Shown: in pieces, positions 1 to 9,460 of the stretch
Layout: each line of letters starts with the position of its first letter
Numbering within the stretch: the first letter of the stretch is position 1
Assembly (NCBI RefSeq): GCF_003254645.1
Contig: NZ_PNFD01000001.1
Coordinates: 806,001-870,000, forward strand
Length of the DNA stretch: 64,000 nucleotides
Direction of reading: 5' to 3'
DNA from: Microbacterium suaedae
GTDB lineage: Bacteria > Actinomycetota > Actinomycetes > Actinomycetales > Microbacteriaceae
Program-made: the position numbers and the translations under genes
Notes under the pieces: model-generated
The model's input: the letters and a program-made list of their open reading frames with translations, nothing else
Told to the model about the DNA's origin: nothing
The model's database searches: none

Positions 1-566
1 CGCTCGAGGTCGCGAAGGCGAGCGGCCTCCCGGTCGTGTCGATGCTCGCCCCGATGGCCGCGAACGAGCTGATGGACGGCGTCGGGATCGTCGACACCGC
101 ACAGCAGCTCGAGCAGGCCGGCGCCGATGTCGTGGGGCTCAACTGCTTCCGCGGACCGCAGACGATGATGCCGTGGCTGCGCGAGATCCGCGAGGCCGTC
201 TCGTGCCACGTCGGCGCGCTGCCGGTCCCGTACCGCACGACACCTGAGGAGCCGACCTTCTTCAATCTCTCGGACGTTGCGGCATCCGTGCCGTCGCCGC
301 ACGGCCGGACCTTCCCGACGGCGCTCGACCCCCTGTACACAAACCGGTACGAGATCCGCGCCTTCGCGGAGGAGGCCCACGGTCTCGGTGTGAACTTCCT
401 CGGCGTGTGCTGCGGCGCCGCGCCGATCCACATTCGCGAGGTTGCGGAGGCGGTCGGGCTCACTCCCCCGGCCAGTCGGTTCAGCGAGAACATGGCGAAC
501 CACTTCATGTACGGCTCGAACGAACGCCTGCCCGAGCACATCAAGGGGCTTGGCGAGAACGCGTGA
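1..566 (+). CDS. homocysteine S-methyltransferase family protein, 3' part
   Basis: This gene is truncated by the window edge: the frame is already open at base 3 and ends with TGA at 564-566, giving about 187 C-terminal residues. The family transfers a methyl group to homocysteine to make methionine, using a three-cysteine zinc site. The visible parts of that site are GLNCF and the vicinal cysteines of GVCCGAAP near the C-terminus. The last stretch (HFMYGSNERLPEHI) is ordinary for the family. The next gene is convergent, so no operon partner is visible. Methyl donor (betaine, S-methylmethionine or folate) cannot be told from this fragment. Confidence 0.8.
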   Translation, partial: LEVAKASGLPVVSMLAPMAANELMDGVGIVDTAQQLEQAGADVVGLNCFRGPQTMMPWLREIREAVSCHVGALPVPYRTTPEEPTFFNLSDVAASVPSPHGRTFPTALDPLYTNRYEIRAFAEEAHGLGVNFLGVCCGAAPIHIREVAEAVGLTPPASRFSENMANHFMYGSNERLPEHIKGLGENA

Positions 567-571
567 TCATA

Positions 572-612
572 GGACGCGCGGATCCCTCGGAAATGTGGGG
601 CCGCGCGGGTCC
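572..612. terminator. hairpin between convergent genes
   Basis: GGAC plus GCGCGG (572-581) pairs with CCGCGC (601-606) and GTCC (609-612), with a two-base bulge and a 19-base loop. It fills the 56-bp gap between two converging stop codons, so it may terminate both. There is no U-tract, which is common in GC-rich actinobacteria. The loop is long, so the call is modest. Confidence 0.35.
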
Positions 613-622
613 GCCGCACGAG

Positions 623-3217
623 TCAGAACGAGACGCGAAGGTGATCGCCCGGATCCTTCACTGAGTGCGGAAGAAGCCCGAGCTTGTGCGCTCGGAGGAG
701 AGCCGTGGCGCGGTCATGAACGCCGAGCTTCGTGTAGATCGCGGCCGCTTGCTTCTTGACGGTGTTGAGGGAGACGGTGAGGGAGGCGGCGATCTCCGCG
801 AGAGTGTCGTGCTCGACCATCGCGCACAGGATGGTTGTCTCTCTGCTGGTGAGCGTGACCAGTTCTCCGTGCTCGGGATAGACCTGGCGACACGACGCGA
901 GCACGCCCATCACCTCGTCGGAGAGCTCGATGCCGCTCACATCGAGCAGGCTGGTGAGAACGCGCCTGGGCAGGAATGCATACGGGATCAGGATGCCGCT
1001 GGCGGCGGAAAGCTGGTGACCTCGGGCGAAGGCCTCGACGGCGGAAGCCTCGTCACCCATGGCCAGGGCGGCAGCAGCCTTGATCATGAACAGGTCCGCG
1101 CGGTCTCGCCGGACGACGTGCGGATCCCAGGCATTCATCGCCGCGATGCTGCGGGCGTCGGAGAAGTTGCCGGCGATGAGCGCGAGTCGCGCGCGTTGAA
1201 CGGCGAGAGTGACATCGTGCGGATCGACGTCGCGCAGGTGCCGCTCGACGCGATTGAGCTCGCCGAGGGCGAGAAACAGCTCGGCGAACGTGCGGTCCAG
1301 TGCCAGCTGATCGCGACTGCCGGGGCGGGTGAACCCCTCGTGCAGAACGGCGACGTTGCTGGTTTCGGCTGCGGCCGCGACGGGGTCTCCGAATAGCAGC
1401 GCATACCGGGCGCGCGCCCAGGTCAGGTACCCCCATTCTTCGAAGGAGTCGGTTCCATCCCCGACGAGGGCGAGGAAATCGGCGGCGGTCGGGTCGAGGC
1501 GGTCCAAGCGGAGCAGTGCCTCGGCGAGGTGAGCGGGGGCCGCGATCGCGTGGTGGAGCCACTGGTGTGAGGTGTCGATGCCGCGGTGGGTGGCGAGATC
1601 ATCGCGTGCCTCGTGGGTGTGCCCGACGATGGCATTCATCATGGCGCGCTGCGCGGCGACAGTCGACACGATGAAGTCGGCCCCGGCCGTGCGCGCCGTG
1701 TTCATGGCTCGTGCGAGCAGATTCATGGAGGACGAGCAGTCGCCTGCGGCCAAGGCCGAAAGCGCCCACTGCAGTTCGAACCACGCGCGCGTGGTGCCGG
1801 TGGCCGAGTTCACCGTGCTCATTCCGAGGACTTCGACGGCATGCTGCTGAGCGCGAGCGACGGCGGCCGCCGGGTCACCCGTGATGCGATCCGCGATGAT
1901 CTGAGAAGTGACGGCCATCGTGTCGTGCGCGGCGTCCGACCGCCGCTCGTCGGAAGCCAGATCCAGCGCCCACCCGGCATCCGCATAGCTGCGAACGAGC
2001 GCGGCGCGCTCCGCGTGGGTGCACTGGTGACGAAGAGACGCGACGACGGATGCGGCGACGGCCAGCGCCGGAAACTCGGCGAGCACGGCGTCGGGCAGAT
2101 CGTCATAGGCGGCGCACACGTCGTCGGCGTGATCGATGGCCAGACGCAGGCCGTGGGTGATCCACATGCGCTCCAGCAGTGCCCAGTGATCGCACGCGCG
2201 GGCGTGCCGGATGATCCGCCCGCCCTGCCCCTGCTCCTCCTCCGTCGGCAGGGAGTCGGCGATGACGCGGTGAGTGTGCCGGGCGAGGTCGGGGAACTGC
2301 GCCGTGAAGGTCTCGGTGAGTACGTCGGCGATCAGAACCGGAAAGCGCCAGGCGTCCGTTCCATGCGGGAGGAGAACCCGGTCGAGCAGTCCGTGGCGTT
2401 CGAACGACGCCAGGATCGCGGCCGGTCGGTGCCCGGCGAGAAGGCCGGGGGTGTGCGGGTCGTCCAGGAAGAGCGCCTGCGCGAGAGCCTCGGTGACCTC
2501 GCCCGCGACGGCGAGAGTCATCGCACCCATCAGGAACGCCTCATCGGTGATCCTCGGCAGGAGGTGATCGCGCAGGAAGCGGCTCGCGGCGAGATAGCCT
2601 CCCTCGTCGTGGTCTGGATCGTCGCGGTCCAGCGCGATGCGTAGCGGCGCGAGCCAACCGCCGACTCGATCCGAAAGCTCTCGCAGTCGCTCGGGGGAAT
2701 GCTCATGGCCCCACGCGCGAGCGAACGCGGTCAGCTCATCAGCGGCGGCGTTCAGATCGCGTCCCGTGAGCACGGTGAGCGCGATGCCTCGATTCTGCGC
2801 AAGCCGTTTGATGGGATGCACGACGCGGGTGCACACGACCAGGTACAGGCTGGCATGCCGCACCACCAGCTCGCAGAGGGCCTCAGCGACCGTCTCGTCG
2901 TGGATGCGATGGGCCTCGTTGATGACGACGATGAGGCGACGGTCATCCATCGTGCCGAGCAGCGCGCCGACAGTATCGGGCAAGGCTGCACAATCGGGCA
3001 GATCCGCCGCGTTGATCCAGGCGACCGTGTCGCCGCTGGCCTCGCGCTTCCGAGCCCAGTCCGCGACAAGGGTCGTCTTGCCGGTTCCTGGAAGCCCGCG
3101 GACGACAGTCAGCGGCAGGAGCGCGTCAAGGCGTTGAAGAAGCCGGTGCCGGTGGACGACGGTGCCGGGTGGACGCGGGATCGCCATATTCCCCAGTTTC
3201 GCCGATGCGTCGGGCAT
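623..3217 (-). CDS. large LuxR-family ATPase regulator (LAL/MalT-like)
   Basis: An 864-residue predicted cytoplasmic DNA-binding regulator with STAND-ATPase architecture. A Walker A motif (GLPGTGKTT, about residues 41-49) is near the N-terminus, followed by a Walker-B-like LIVVINEAH. A long alpha-helical TPR-like middle comes next, and a C-terminal LuxR helix-turn-helix ends the protein (LTSRETTILCAMVEHDTLAE, then NTVKKQAAAIYTKLGVHDRA). I chose the ATG at 3217 because GGGAAGGCGAGG precedes it. An upstream start at 3331 is open but has no ribosome site, and an ATG at 3187 has GGGGA too close. Such proteins usually activate genes on ligand and ATP binding. The large surface-protein gene lies just upstream on the same strand but has its own terminator, so regulation of that gene is only a guess. 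Confidence 0.85.
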   Translation of the reverse strand: MPDASAKLGNMAIPRPPGTVVHRHRLLQRLDALLPLTVVRGLPGTGKTTLVADWARKREASGDTVAWINAADLPDCAALPDTVGALLGTMDDRRLIVVINEAHRIHDETVAEALCELVVRHASLYLVVCTRVVHPIKRLAQNRGIALTVLTGRDLNAAADELTAFARAWGHEHSPERLRELSDRVGGWLAPLRIALDRDDPDHDEGGYLAASRFLRDHLLPRITDEAFLMGAMTLAVAGEVTEALAQALFLDDPHTPGLLAGHRPAAILASFERHGLLDRVLLPHGTDAWRFPVLIADVLTETFTAQFPDLARHTHRVIADSLPTEEEQGQGGRIIRHARACDHWALLERMWITHGLRLAIDHADDVCAAYDDLPDAVLAEFPALAVAASVVASLRHQCTHAERAALVRSYADAGWALDLASDERRSDAAHDTMAVTSQIIADRITGDPAAAVARAQQHAVEVLGMSTVNSATGTTRAWFELQWALSALAAGDCSSSMNLLARAMNTARTAGADFIVSTVAAQRAMMNAIVGHTHEARDDLATHRGIDTSHQWLHHAIAAPAHLAEALLRLDRLDPTAADFLALVGDGTDSFEEWGYLTWARARYALLFGDPVAAAAETSNVAVLHEGFTRPGSRDQLALDRTFAELFLALGELNRVERHLRDVDPHDVTLAVQRARLALIAGNFSDARSIAAMNAWDPHVVRRDRADLFMIKAAAALAMGDEASAVEAFARGHQLSAASGILIPYAFLPRRVLTSLLDVSGIELSDEVMGVLASCRQVYPEHGELVTLTSRETTILCAMVEHDTLAEIAASLTVSLNTVKKQAAAIYTKLGVHDRATALLRAHKLGLLPHSVKDPGDHLRVSF

Positions 3218-3356
3218 GGGGCCCTCGCCTTCCCAGGAGTCTGCAGTGAAATGAAGAGGGTCCCGACCCCGCCAGCCCTCGAGGGGAGAGAGACTGGTCG
3301 GAGCCGGGACGTTGTGAGGTTCACGCGGCATTCACGTGCCACGGGCGTGAACCGTG

Positions 3357-3392
3357 CCGTCGGAGCTCGCACTCATTGCGAGCGCCCGACGG
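3357..3392 (-). terminator. intrinsic terminator after the LPxTG protein gene
   Basis: Two 7-bp stems are stacked: CCGTCGG (3357-3363) with CCGACGG (3386-3392), and GCTCGCA (3365-3371) with TGCGAGC (3377-3383) around loop CTCAT. It starts 8 bp beyond the minus-strand stop codon at 3400. No U-run follows. Confidence 0.65.
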
Positions 3393-3399
3393 AGGTCGC

Positions 3400-6300
3400 T
3401 CAGATCAGATCATCATCGGATGTCTCCTGACCGGCAGTTCTCACGGCTGCCTTGCGGCGCCGCACGAACAGGACCATTCCGCCTCCGGCGCCCAGCAGGA
3501 GCAGCGCAGCCAGCATCACGACTCCGGTGATCTCCACCCCCGTGGACGGCAGGTCCGCCGGCGGTTCGGGCACCCGGTGCGTGGTGCACAGAGGGGATCC
3601 CTCGACGCAGGCCGGTTCTTCACCGGTGATGGCGACGACGTTGCTGATCGTGCGATCGCCCTGTTCGTCAAAGGCATTGACCGTGACGGTGTAGGTGACG
3701 GTGTAAACCGCGCCCGTGGGCACCGTGCCGGTCATCCGCATCTTCCCGTCGTCCAGCTCAGCCGCGAGATCCTCGTCCGAGACCGTGGGCCCGGCCGTGA
3801 GGGTGGCATCGTCGAGCACGTCGGCCATGTGGTCGGTGTAGTCGACGGCGACGGGATCGGCGTCCGGGTTGGCGGAACGGTTCGTGAAGGTGACCGTGTA
3901 GGTGATCTCGTCTCCCGGTTCGACGGTCGAACCGGACTCCGGGTCGCTGGACTTCTCCACCGCCACATCGGAGACGTGGTTGACGGTGCAGTCTGCTCGC
4001 TCCGGGTCTGCCGGCACACACGCCTCCGGCGGATTCTCTCCGTTCGGAACGAGGAAGTTGCCCAATCGGTCATCACCGCGCTGCCCGTCCGGATTGACGG
4101 TCACCTCGTACGCCACGGTGGCCTGCTCGCCGGCGGCGAGTTCTCCGGTGATCGTGAACCGCCCATCGGTGATCTCGGTGACGGACAGTGCGTCGCTGGA
4201 TGCGGCGGGCTGCGCCGTCACATCGGCGTCGTCGAGCACCTGCGTGAGGACGTCGTCCCTGTTCACGGTGACGGGCGCGTTGCCGGAGTTGGTGAAGTGC
4301 AGCGTGTACGTCGCCGTCTCGCCCGGACGCAGCGTGGATCCGGTGGCCGGGTCGACGCTCTTCCAATCGTCCAGCTCGCCGATCGGATGCTCGGTGCATC
4401 GTCCCGGTTCACAACTCGCAGGCGGTTCTTCGCCGGTCCTGGCAACCAGGTTGCGGAGCTGATTGTCCCCGCGCTCGCCGTCCGGCCGGACCGTCACGGT
4501 ATAGGTGACTGTGACGAGCTGTTCCGGCTCGAGTGTTCCGGTGACCCGCACTTCGCCATTCGCGCCGTCAGTCGCCAGCAGCGCCGGGTCACTGCTCACC
4601 GGTGCCCCTGTCAGCTCGGCGTCGTCGAGGACGGCGGCGAGGTCGTCGGTGAAGTCCACAGCACCCGCTGCCTCGCCGGTATTGGTGAAGGTCAGCGTGT
4701 AGGCGACCTCCTGGCCTGCCTGCAGCCCCGTTCCCGGCTCCGGATCGGACGACTTGACCACGTCGACCAACGGCAGGGCTGTCGACGTGCAGCTTCCGTC
4801 ATCGTCCGTGCACTCGGTGGGCGGAGTCTCCCCCGTAGGGATCAGGAAGTTGTCGGCAAGGTTGTTGCCCCGATCGGTGATCTCCTTGATCGTCACCTGG
4901 TAGGCAACCGTCACCGTCTGGCCCGCCGCGAGCTCACCGGTGATCCGGAAGGCTCCATCCGTCACCTCGGATGCCGTCAGCGCATCGTCCGATGCCGTCG
5001 GCGCCGCAGTGAGGTCGGCGTCGTCCAGGACGTCGGTGAGGACGTCGGTGTGGTCGACTGCCGAGGGGCCCTTGCCCTGGTTGTCGAACGTCAGGGTGTA
5101 GGTGAGCACCGTGCCCACGTCGACCGGATCCGTGTCGGCGGATACCGTCTTGCCGACCAGCAGTCGCCCGATCGGGGTGATCGTGCAGTCGGGTTGTTCC
5201 ACGTCGCCGGGCTGGCACACCGGCTCCTCCGGCGGCGCCGGCGGATCTTCGGGGTCGTTCGGCAAGAGGAAGTTCGCCGCGAGGTCGTCCCCGCGCTCAC
5301 CGTCGGCGCGAGCGGTGACCTGATAGGTGACCTCGTAGGTCTCCCCGACCGGCACCTCGCCGGAGACCGTGATCCTGTTGCCGTCCCGGTCGACCGTGAG
5401 GCCGTCCTCGCTAACCGGCTCGGCGGTCACGTCGGCGTCGTCCGTCACATGGTCCAGCAGATCCACGTGACGGACCTGCGCAGGCGCCTCTCCGACGCTG
5501 TCGAAGTACAGCGTGTAGGTCAGAACCGTTCCGGCCATCACAGGCACCGAATCGGCGTCGACGGACTTCCAGGAGACCAGCTCGGGGATCGGATGCTGCG
5601 TGCAGGAGACCCCGTCATCCCCGCACTCGGGGTCGGTATCGCCAGAGCGTGCGAGCACGTTCCCGAGACGATTATTCTCTCGCTCGGCGTCCGGTTTCAC
5701 CGTGACCGTGTAGGTCACGGTGACCACCTGATCCGGGACGAGCGTCCCCGTCACCCGCAGGACGTCTCCGTCCTGCGCCACGGTCAGGGCGTCATCCGAC
5801 GCGACCGGGGCGGCGGTGAGGGTGGCGTCGTCGAGGACGTCGGCCAGATCGTCGACATGATCCACGGCGCCCGCTGCCTTGCCCGTGTTGGCGAAGGTCA
5901 GCGTGTAGGTGACCTCCTGCCCCGGGGTGACGGCCGTGCCGGACTCGGGATCGGACGACTTCGCAGCCTCGATCAGCGGGATCGGGGTGGTGGTGCACTC
6001 CGGCGTTCCCGAAGAAGCGGCGGCATCGCGTCGAGGATCCGCGTCGCGCGCGGAAGTCGGCGAAGCCGTGTAAGGGACACACACCTCGGGCGGCGTCTCG
6101 CCCGGAGAAACGAGGAAGTTGTCCGCCGAATTGTCGCCACGCTCACTGTCGGGCTTCACCGTCACCTCGTAGGTGATGCTCGCTATCTCCCCGCTCGGCA
6201 GTTCGCCACCGATCTGGAATCGACCGTCGACCACATCGCTCACCGTCACGCTGTCCGTGTCAGAGACGGGCGCGCTGCTCAGTTCGGCGTCGTCGAGCAC

Positions 6301-9069
6301 GCCGGTCAGGACGTCCTCCCGCGAGACGGTCGCCGTCGCCTCGCCGGTGCTGATCACGACGACCTCGTAGGTCAGCACGGTGCCTGCGACTACCGGATCG
6401 CTGGATGCAGTCACCCATTTGACGTAGGCGAGCTCGGCGATCGGCGTGCTCGTGCAGTCTGGGAACTGGTCGTCGACCGGCTCACAGACCGGCTCCTCGG
6501 GCGTCGACGGCGGATTCTCCGGGTCGTTCCTGAGCAGGAAGTTCGCCGCGATGTCGTCGCCGCGTTCGCCGTCCGGCCTCACCGTCACCTGGTAGCTGAC
6601 CTCGTAGGTCTCGCCCACGGGCACGCTTCCCGTGACCGCGATCCGGTTCCCGTCCCGCGTCGCGGTCAGACCGTCCTCGCTGCTGGGTTCGACGGTGACG
6701 TCGGCATCATCGGTCACGTGGGTGAGGTCGTCGATGTGATCCACCGTGGCGGCGGCCTCGCCGTCGTTGGCGAAGAACAGCGTGTAGGTCAGCTCGCTGC
6801 CCGCCACGGCCGGCTCGTCGCTCGAGACGACTTCCTTCCACGTCGTCAGGCCCGCGCCAGGAATGTCCACGCCGTCGCACGACGCCGCGCCCGGCGCCGT
6901 CTCGGACTCCGGGATGCAGGCCAGATTGCGCAGATGCCGGTTGCCTTCTGCCGTGTAGGTCACGCTGTAGGTGATCTCGGCCGACTCATTCGCTCCGAGA
7001 GCGCCCTCCCACGAGAGGATCGGCTCGTGATAGGTCACCTCGCCGACCGTCGCCGTCGCGTCGTCCTCGTAGTCCGCCGCATCGAGCACGTCCATCAGGT
7101 CATCGGTGAACGTCGCCGGGGCATCCGCTGTGTAGGCGCCCGGCCCCTCGTTCGTGACGGTGATCGTGTACTGCGCGCGCTCACCGACAGCGGGCAGCTC
7201 GGTGCGATCCGCGGTCTTCGTAATGCTCAGACGCGGCAGCAGATACTCGTGGTTCGCACACGGTTCACCGGTGACCGAGTCCACTCCCCCCTGCGCAGGA
7301 TCGCACGTCGGCGGCTCCGGGTTCTCGGGATCCTCCGGTTCCCAGGCGACGTTGCGGACGGCGCCGTCTCCGGCTGAGCCAAGAGTGACGGTGTAGCTCA
7401 GCTCGACGCTGTCTCCGTCGGGCAGCGCACCGGTCCACGACAGCAGCGGCTCCGCATAGGCGACCGCGCCGGAGGCCGTGGCCGACGCATCGCCGTTGTA
7501 TTCCGCGTCGTCCAACACCCCGGACAGGTCGTCGAAAACCACGGCCGGATAGTCGCTCGTGTAGTCCGCCCCGCTGTTGTTCGTCGCCGTCACCGTGTAG
7601 GAGATCGTGTCGCCGGGGCGGGCGTTCTCGGTCGCGTCCGACGTCTTGGCGATGTCCAGGACCGGCAGCCGGACGGACAGGGCGTGATCCTCGACCTCAC
7701 CCGACGTCGTGATGCCGACGGGAGAGGCGACATCGGCTTCACCCTCGGCGATCCGCAGGCGCAGGAACGAAGCTCCCTCGACCGTGTCCGCGGGGATCGT
7801 CCAGTCGAGATCGACGCTGCCGCCCGCGCACTCGACGGCATCGGAACGCTCGCCGTCGTCAAAGACGCCGTTGCCATTCCAGTCGATCCACCCCGCCACG
7901 AAACCGGGACCAGTGCACGCCACTTCGGGAAGCGTGTACGTCAGTCCGGGCGTGACCGCGATCTGCCCGATCGGGCCGACCGCGTCTTCGTCGGCGGATC
8001 CATCCTCGTCGTCGCCCTTCGCGTCGACGCTGAACAGAGCAGCAGGTTCGGAGTCGATGAGATCGCCCAGCCGTGTCTGCGGAGCGGAGGGGGTGGCGAG
8101 GACGAAGTTCTCGGTCGACACCTCGGTGCGCCCTGTCGTGACCAATCCGTCCTGCCACGTGGGCTCGAAGATCGCGGCCGCTTCGCCGTAGCTCTCCGGG
8201 GCATCACCGAAGTCGACGTCCAGGACGACGCCGAGCGCGATCGCGCTTCGACCGCCACCCTTGACGACCACGCTCGCGCTGGTCGCGCCCTCCATGAACC
8301 CGACCGCCATCGGCCCCTGGCCTCCGACCATGTCGTAGTAGCACTCCCGCGTGTCGGGCCGGAACGTCATCGTCCCGTCGTCCACGATCTCCGCGGTCGT
8401 GAGCCGCTCGCAGCTCGGTGTGCGGTATCGGTCGATGATCCGCCATGTCGCGTCCTGGTGCGGGCGCGCGGAGACGAACTCGGTACGGTCCGGATTGTCA
8501 TTGTGGTTGCTCGACTCTGCATCCGCGATCACGAGCCCCTGGATCGGCACCGAGACTCCGTCGAGCGTGACGTCGCACGAGAAGTCGAAGGAGACCCGCT
8601 GGCCCGCGTTCCGGTTCGCCACGGCCTGGACGAGCTCGTTTCCGGGCCCGCCGGATCCGACGTGGTAGAGGTTGTCGAGGCCATCGCCATCCCACGCACC
8701 ACTGCGATACGCCTGCACGTCCCCCGCGACGTTTGTCGCGACGCAGGTCGTGGTCAGCTCCTGACCCGCGATCTCACGGGTGCTCGTGGCCGTGGTTCCG
8801 TTGGTGATCCCGTCACCATGGCCGCCCCACTCGATCCAGTCGATCGAGCCGTGGTACAGCCCCTCCCCGCCGGACGCGTACGCCGCCTGGGCGGGTGCCG
8901 CCGTCAACAAGGAGGACGCCGCGACGAGAACTCCCGCGACGATCGCCAGGACGCTCGTCATCGCTGTTGCGCGCTTCAGGACTGGTCGCCGATGGCCATC
9001 CCCTGACGGGCGAGTGTGTGCGTCGGCGTGCCGACGCGGACTGCGGTGTTTCAAGAGGGCTCTCCCCAT
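3400..9069 (-). CDS. LPxTG-anchored surface protein with ten DUF11-like repeats
   Basis: A 1,889-residue secreted, wall-anchored protein. After a basic n-region, a signal segment ends around AAPAQAAYAS (about residue 70). A unique N-terminal region follows, then a GEVED-like domain with acidic loop WIDWNGNGVFDDGE. Ten DUF11/isopeptide-type beta repeats follow, each beginning like KSSDPE or WKSVD, then LTYTL, and ending VTVTYTVTVKPD plus a Cys-rich linker. The end is a canonical sortase signal: LPSTG at 1840-1844, a hydrophobic helix, then RRRK. Several repeats are near-identical. The likely role is a stalk or adhesin; ligand unknown. No sortase gene is in the window. The start at 9069 has no clear ribosome site; an internal ATG at 8961 would still leave a signal peptide. 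Confidence 0.88.
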   Translation of the reverse strand: MGRALLKHRSPRRHADAHTRPSGDGHRRPVLKRATAMTSVLAIVAGVLVAASSLLTAAPAQAAYASGGEGLYHGSIDWIEWGGHGDGITNGTTATSTREIAGQELTTTCVATNVAGDVQAYRSGAWDGDGLDNLYHVGSGGPGNELVQAVANRNAGQRVSFDFSCDVTLDGVSVPIQGLVIADAESSNHNDNPDRTEFVSARPHQDATWRIIDRYRTPSCERLTTAEIVDDGTMTFRPDTRECYYDMVGGQGPMAVGFMEGATSASVVVKGGGRSAIALGVVLDVDFGDAPESYGEAAAIFEPTWQDGLVTTGRTEVSTENFVLATPSAPQTRLGDLIDSEPAALFSVDAKGDDEDGSADEDAVGPIGQIAVTPGLTYTLPEVACTGPGFVAGWIDWNGNGVFDDGERSDAVECAGGSVDLDWTIPADTVEGASFLRLRIAEGEADVASPVGITTSGEVEDHALSVRLPVLDIAKTSDATENARPGDTISYTVTATNNSGADYTSDYPAVVFDDLSGVLDDAEYNGDASATASGAVAYAEPLLSWTGALPDGDSVELSYTVTLGSAGDGAVRNVAWEPEDPENPEPPTCDPAQGGVDSVTGEPCANHEYLLPRLSITKTADRTELPAVGERAQYTITVTNEGPGAYTADAPATFTDDLMDVLDAADYEDDATATVGEVTYHEPILSWEGALGANESAEITYSVTYTAEGNRHLRNLACIPESETAPGAASCDGVDIPGAGLTTWKEVVSSDEPAVAGSELTYTLFFANDGEAAATVDHIDDLTHVTDDADVTVEPSSEDGLTATRDGNRIAVTGSVPVGETYEVSYQVTVRPDGERGDDIAANFLLRNDPENPPSTPEEPVCEPVDDQFPDCTSTPIAELAYVKWVTASSDPVVAGTVLTYEVVVISTGEATATVSREDVLTGVLDDAELSSAPVSDTDSVTVSDVVDGRFQIGGELPSGEIASITYEVTVKPDSERGDNSADNFLVSPGETPPEVCVPYTASPTSARDADPRRDAAASSGTPECTTTPIPLIEAAKSSDPESGTAVTPGQEVTYTLTFANTGKAAGAVDHVDDLADVLDDATLTAAPVASDDALTVAQDGDVLRVTGTLVPDQVVTVTYTVTVKPDAERENNRLGNVLARSGDTDPECGDDGVSCTQHPIPELVSWKSVDADSVPVMAGTVLTYTLYFDSVGEAPAQVRHVDLLDHVTDDADVTAEPVSEDGLTVDRDGNRITVSGEVPVGETYEVTYQVTARADGERGDDLAANFLLPNDPEDPPAPPEEPVCQPGDVEQPDCTITPIGRLLVGKTVSADTDPVDVGTVLTYTLTFDNQGKGPSAVDHTDVLTDVLDDADLTAAPTASDDALTASEVTDGAFRITGELAAGQTVTVAYQVTIKEITDRGNNLADNFLIPTGETPPTECTDDDGSCTSTALPLVDVVKSSDPEPGTGLQAGQEVAYTLTFTNTGEAAGAVDFTDDLAAVLDDAELTGAPVSSDPALLATDGANGEVRVTGTLEPEQLVTVTYTVTVRPDGERGDNQLRNLVARTGEEPPASCEPGRCTEHPIGELDDWKSVDPATGSTLRPGETATYTLHFTNSGNAPVTVNRDDVLTQVLDDADVTAQPAASSDALSVTEITDGRFTITGELAAGEQATVAYEVTVNPDGQRGDDRLGNFLVPNGENPPEACVPADPERADCTVNHVSDVAVEKSSDPESGSTVEPGDEITYTVTFTNRSANPDADPVAVDYTDHMADVLDDATLTAGPTVSDEDLAAELDDGKMRMTGTVPTGAVYTVTYTVTVNAFDEQGDRTISNVVAITGEEPACVEGSPLCTTHRVPEPPADLPSTGVEITGVVMLAALLLLGAGGGMVLFVRRRKAAVRTAGQETSDDDLI

Positions 9070-9355
9070 TCATGCGATCAAGGAACGACGGCGCGGAGCA
9101 GCCGCGCACAAGACCGCACGTAGGTCCCTCATGACGCGCAGATTCACGACAGGGCAAGGGAGAGGGCCCGGGCGGTCTGCTTCTCTTCTTACGCGACGAA
9201 AGCGTCCAGAATGGGTTGAAGTTCGCCCGAACAGACGATATGGTACGCGATTTGGTACGCGGCGACGTACGCGGCACTGCAGCGGTGTGTACACGCGGAA
9301 CGCCGTCCAGAAACAGAAAGGCCCCGGTAAGAACCGGTGCCGATCTGGGATTGAA
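9070..9355. other. intergenic region beside integrated element
   Basis: I see no convincing gene here. It contains three close copies of TACGCGG-like sequence (9241-9281) and an imperfect hairpin, GGCCCCGGT (9320-9328) with ACCGGTGCC (9333-9341). The hairpin sits in front of the left tRNA fragment just as the terminator sits in front of the right tRNA copy. It may be the tail of an older, lost integrase gene. The promoter of the surface-protein gene should also lie here but I could not identify it. Confidence 0.4.
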
Positions 9356-9400
9356 GTAGCAGGAGCGGGGCTTGTGAACCCGCGACCTCACGATTATGAG
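9356..9400. repeat. left attachment site: 3' fragment of tRNA-Met
   Basis: Bases 9356-9400 repeat the 3' half of the tRNA-Met gene (compare 11896-11938) in the same orientation, with one 2-bp insertion (GT at about 9374-9375). The match stops just past the anticodon region. This is the usual footprint of a tyrosine-recombinase element that integrates into a tRNA gene and restores it at one end. Confidence 0.85.
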
Positions 9401-9460
9401 GCCTGAGACTCACCGCGAAATCTGCTGACGGAGGGGCTGTCCGACAGCCTAGAAGATCAG

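Noticed and set aside
3376..7377. 1,333-codon open frame on the plus strand
   Set aside because: It is the antisense of the LPxTG repeat protein; its Arg/Gly/Val-rich composition and repeat periodicity come from the real gene, and it has no ribosome site.
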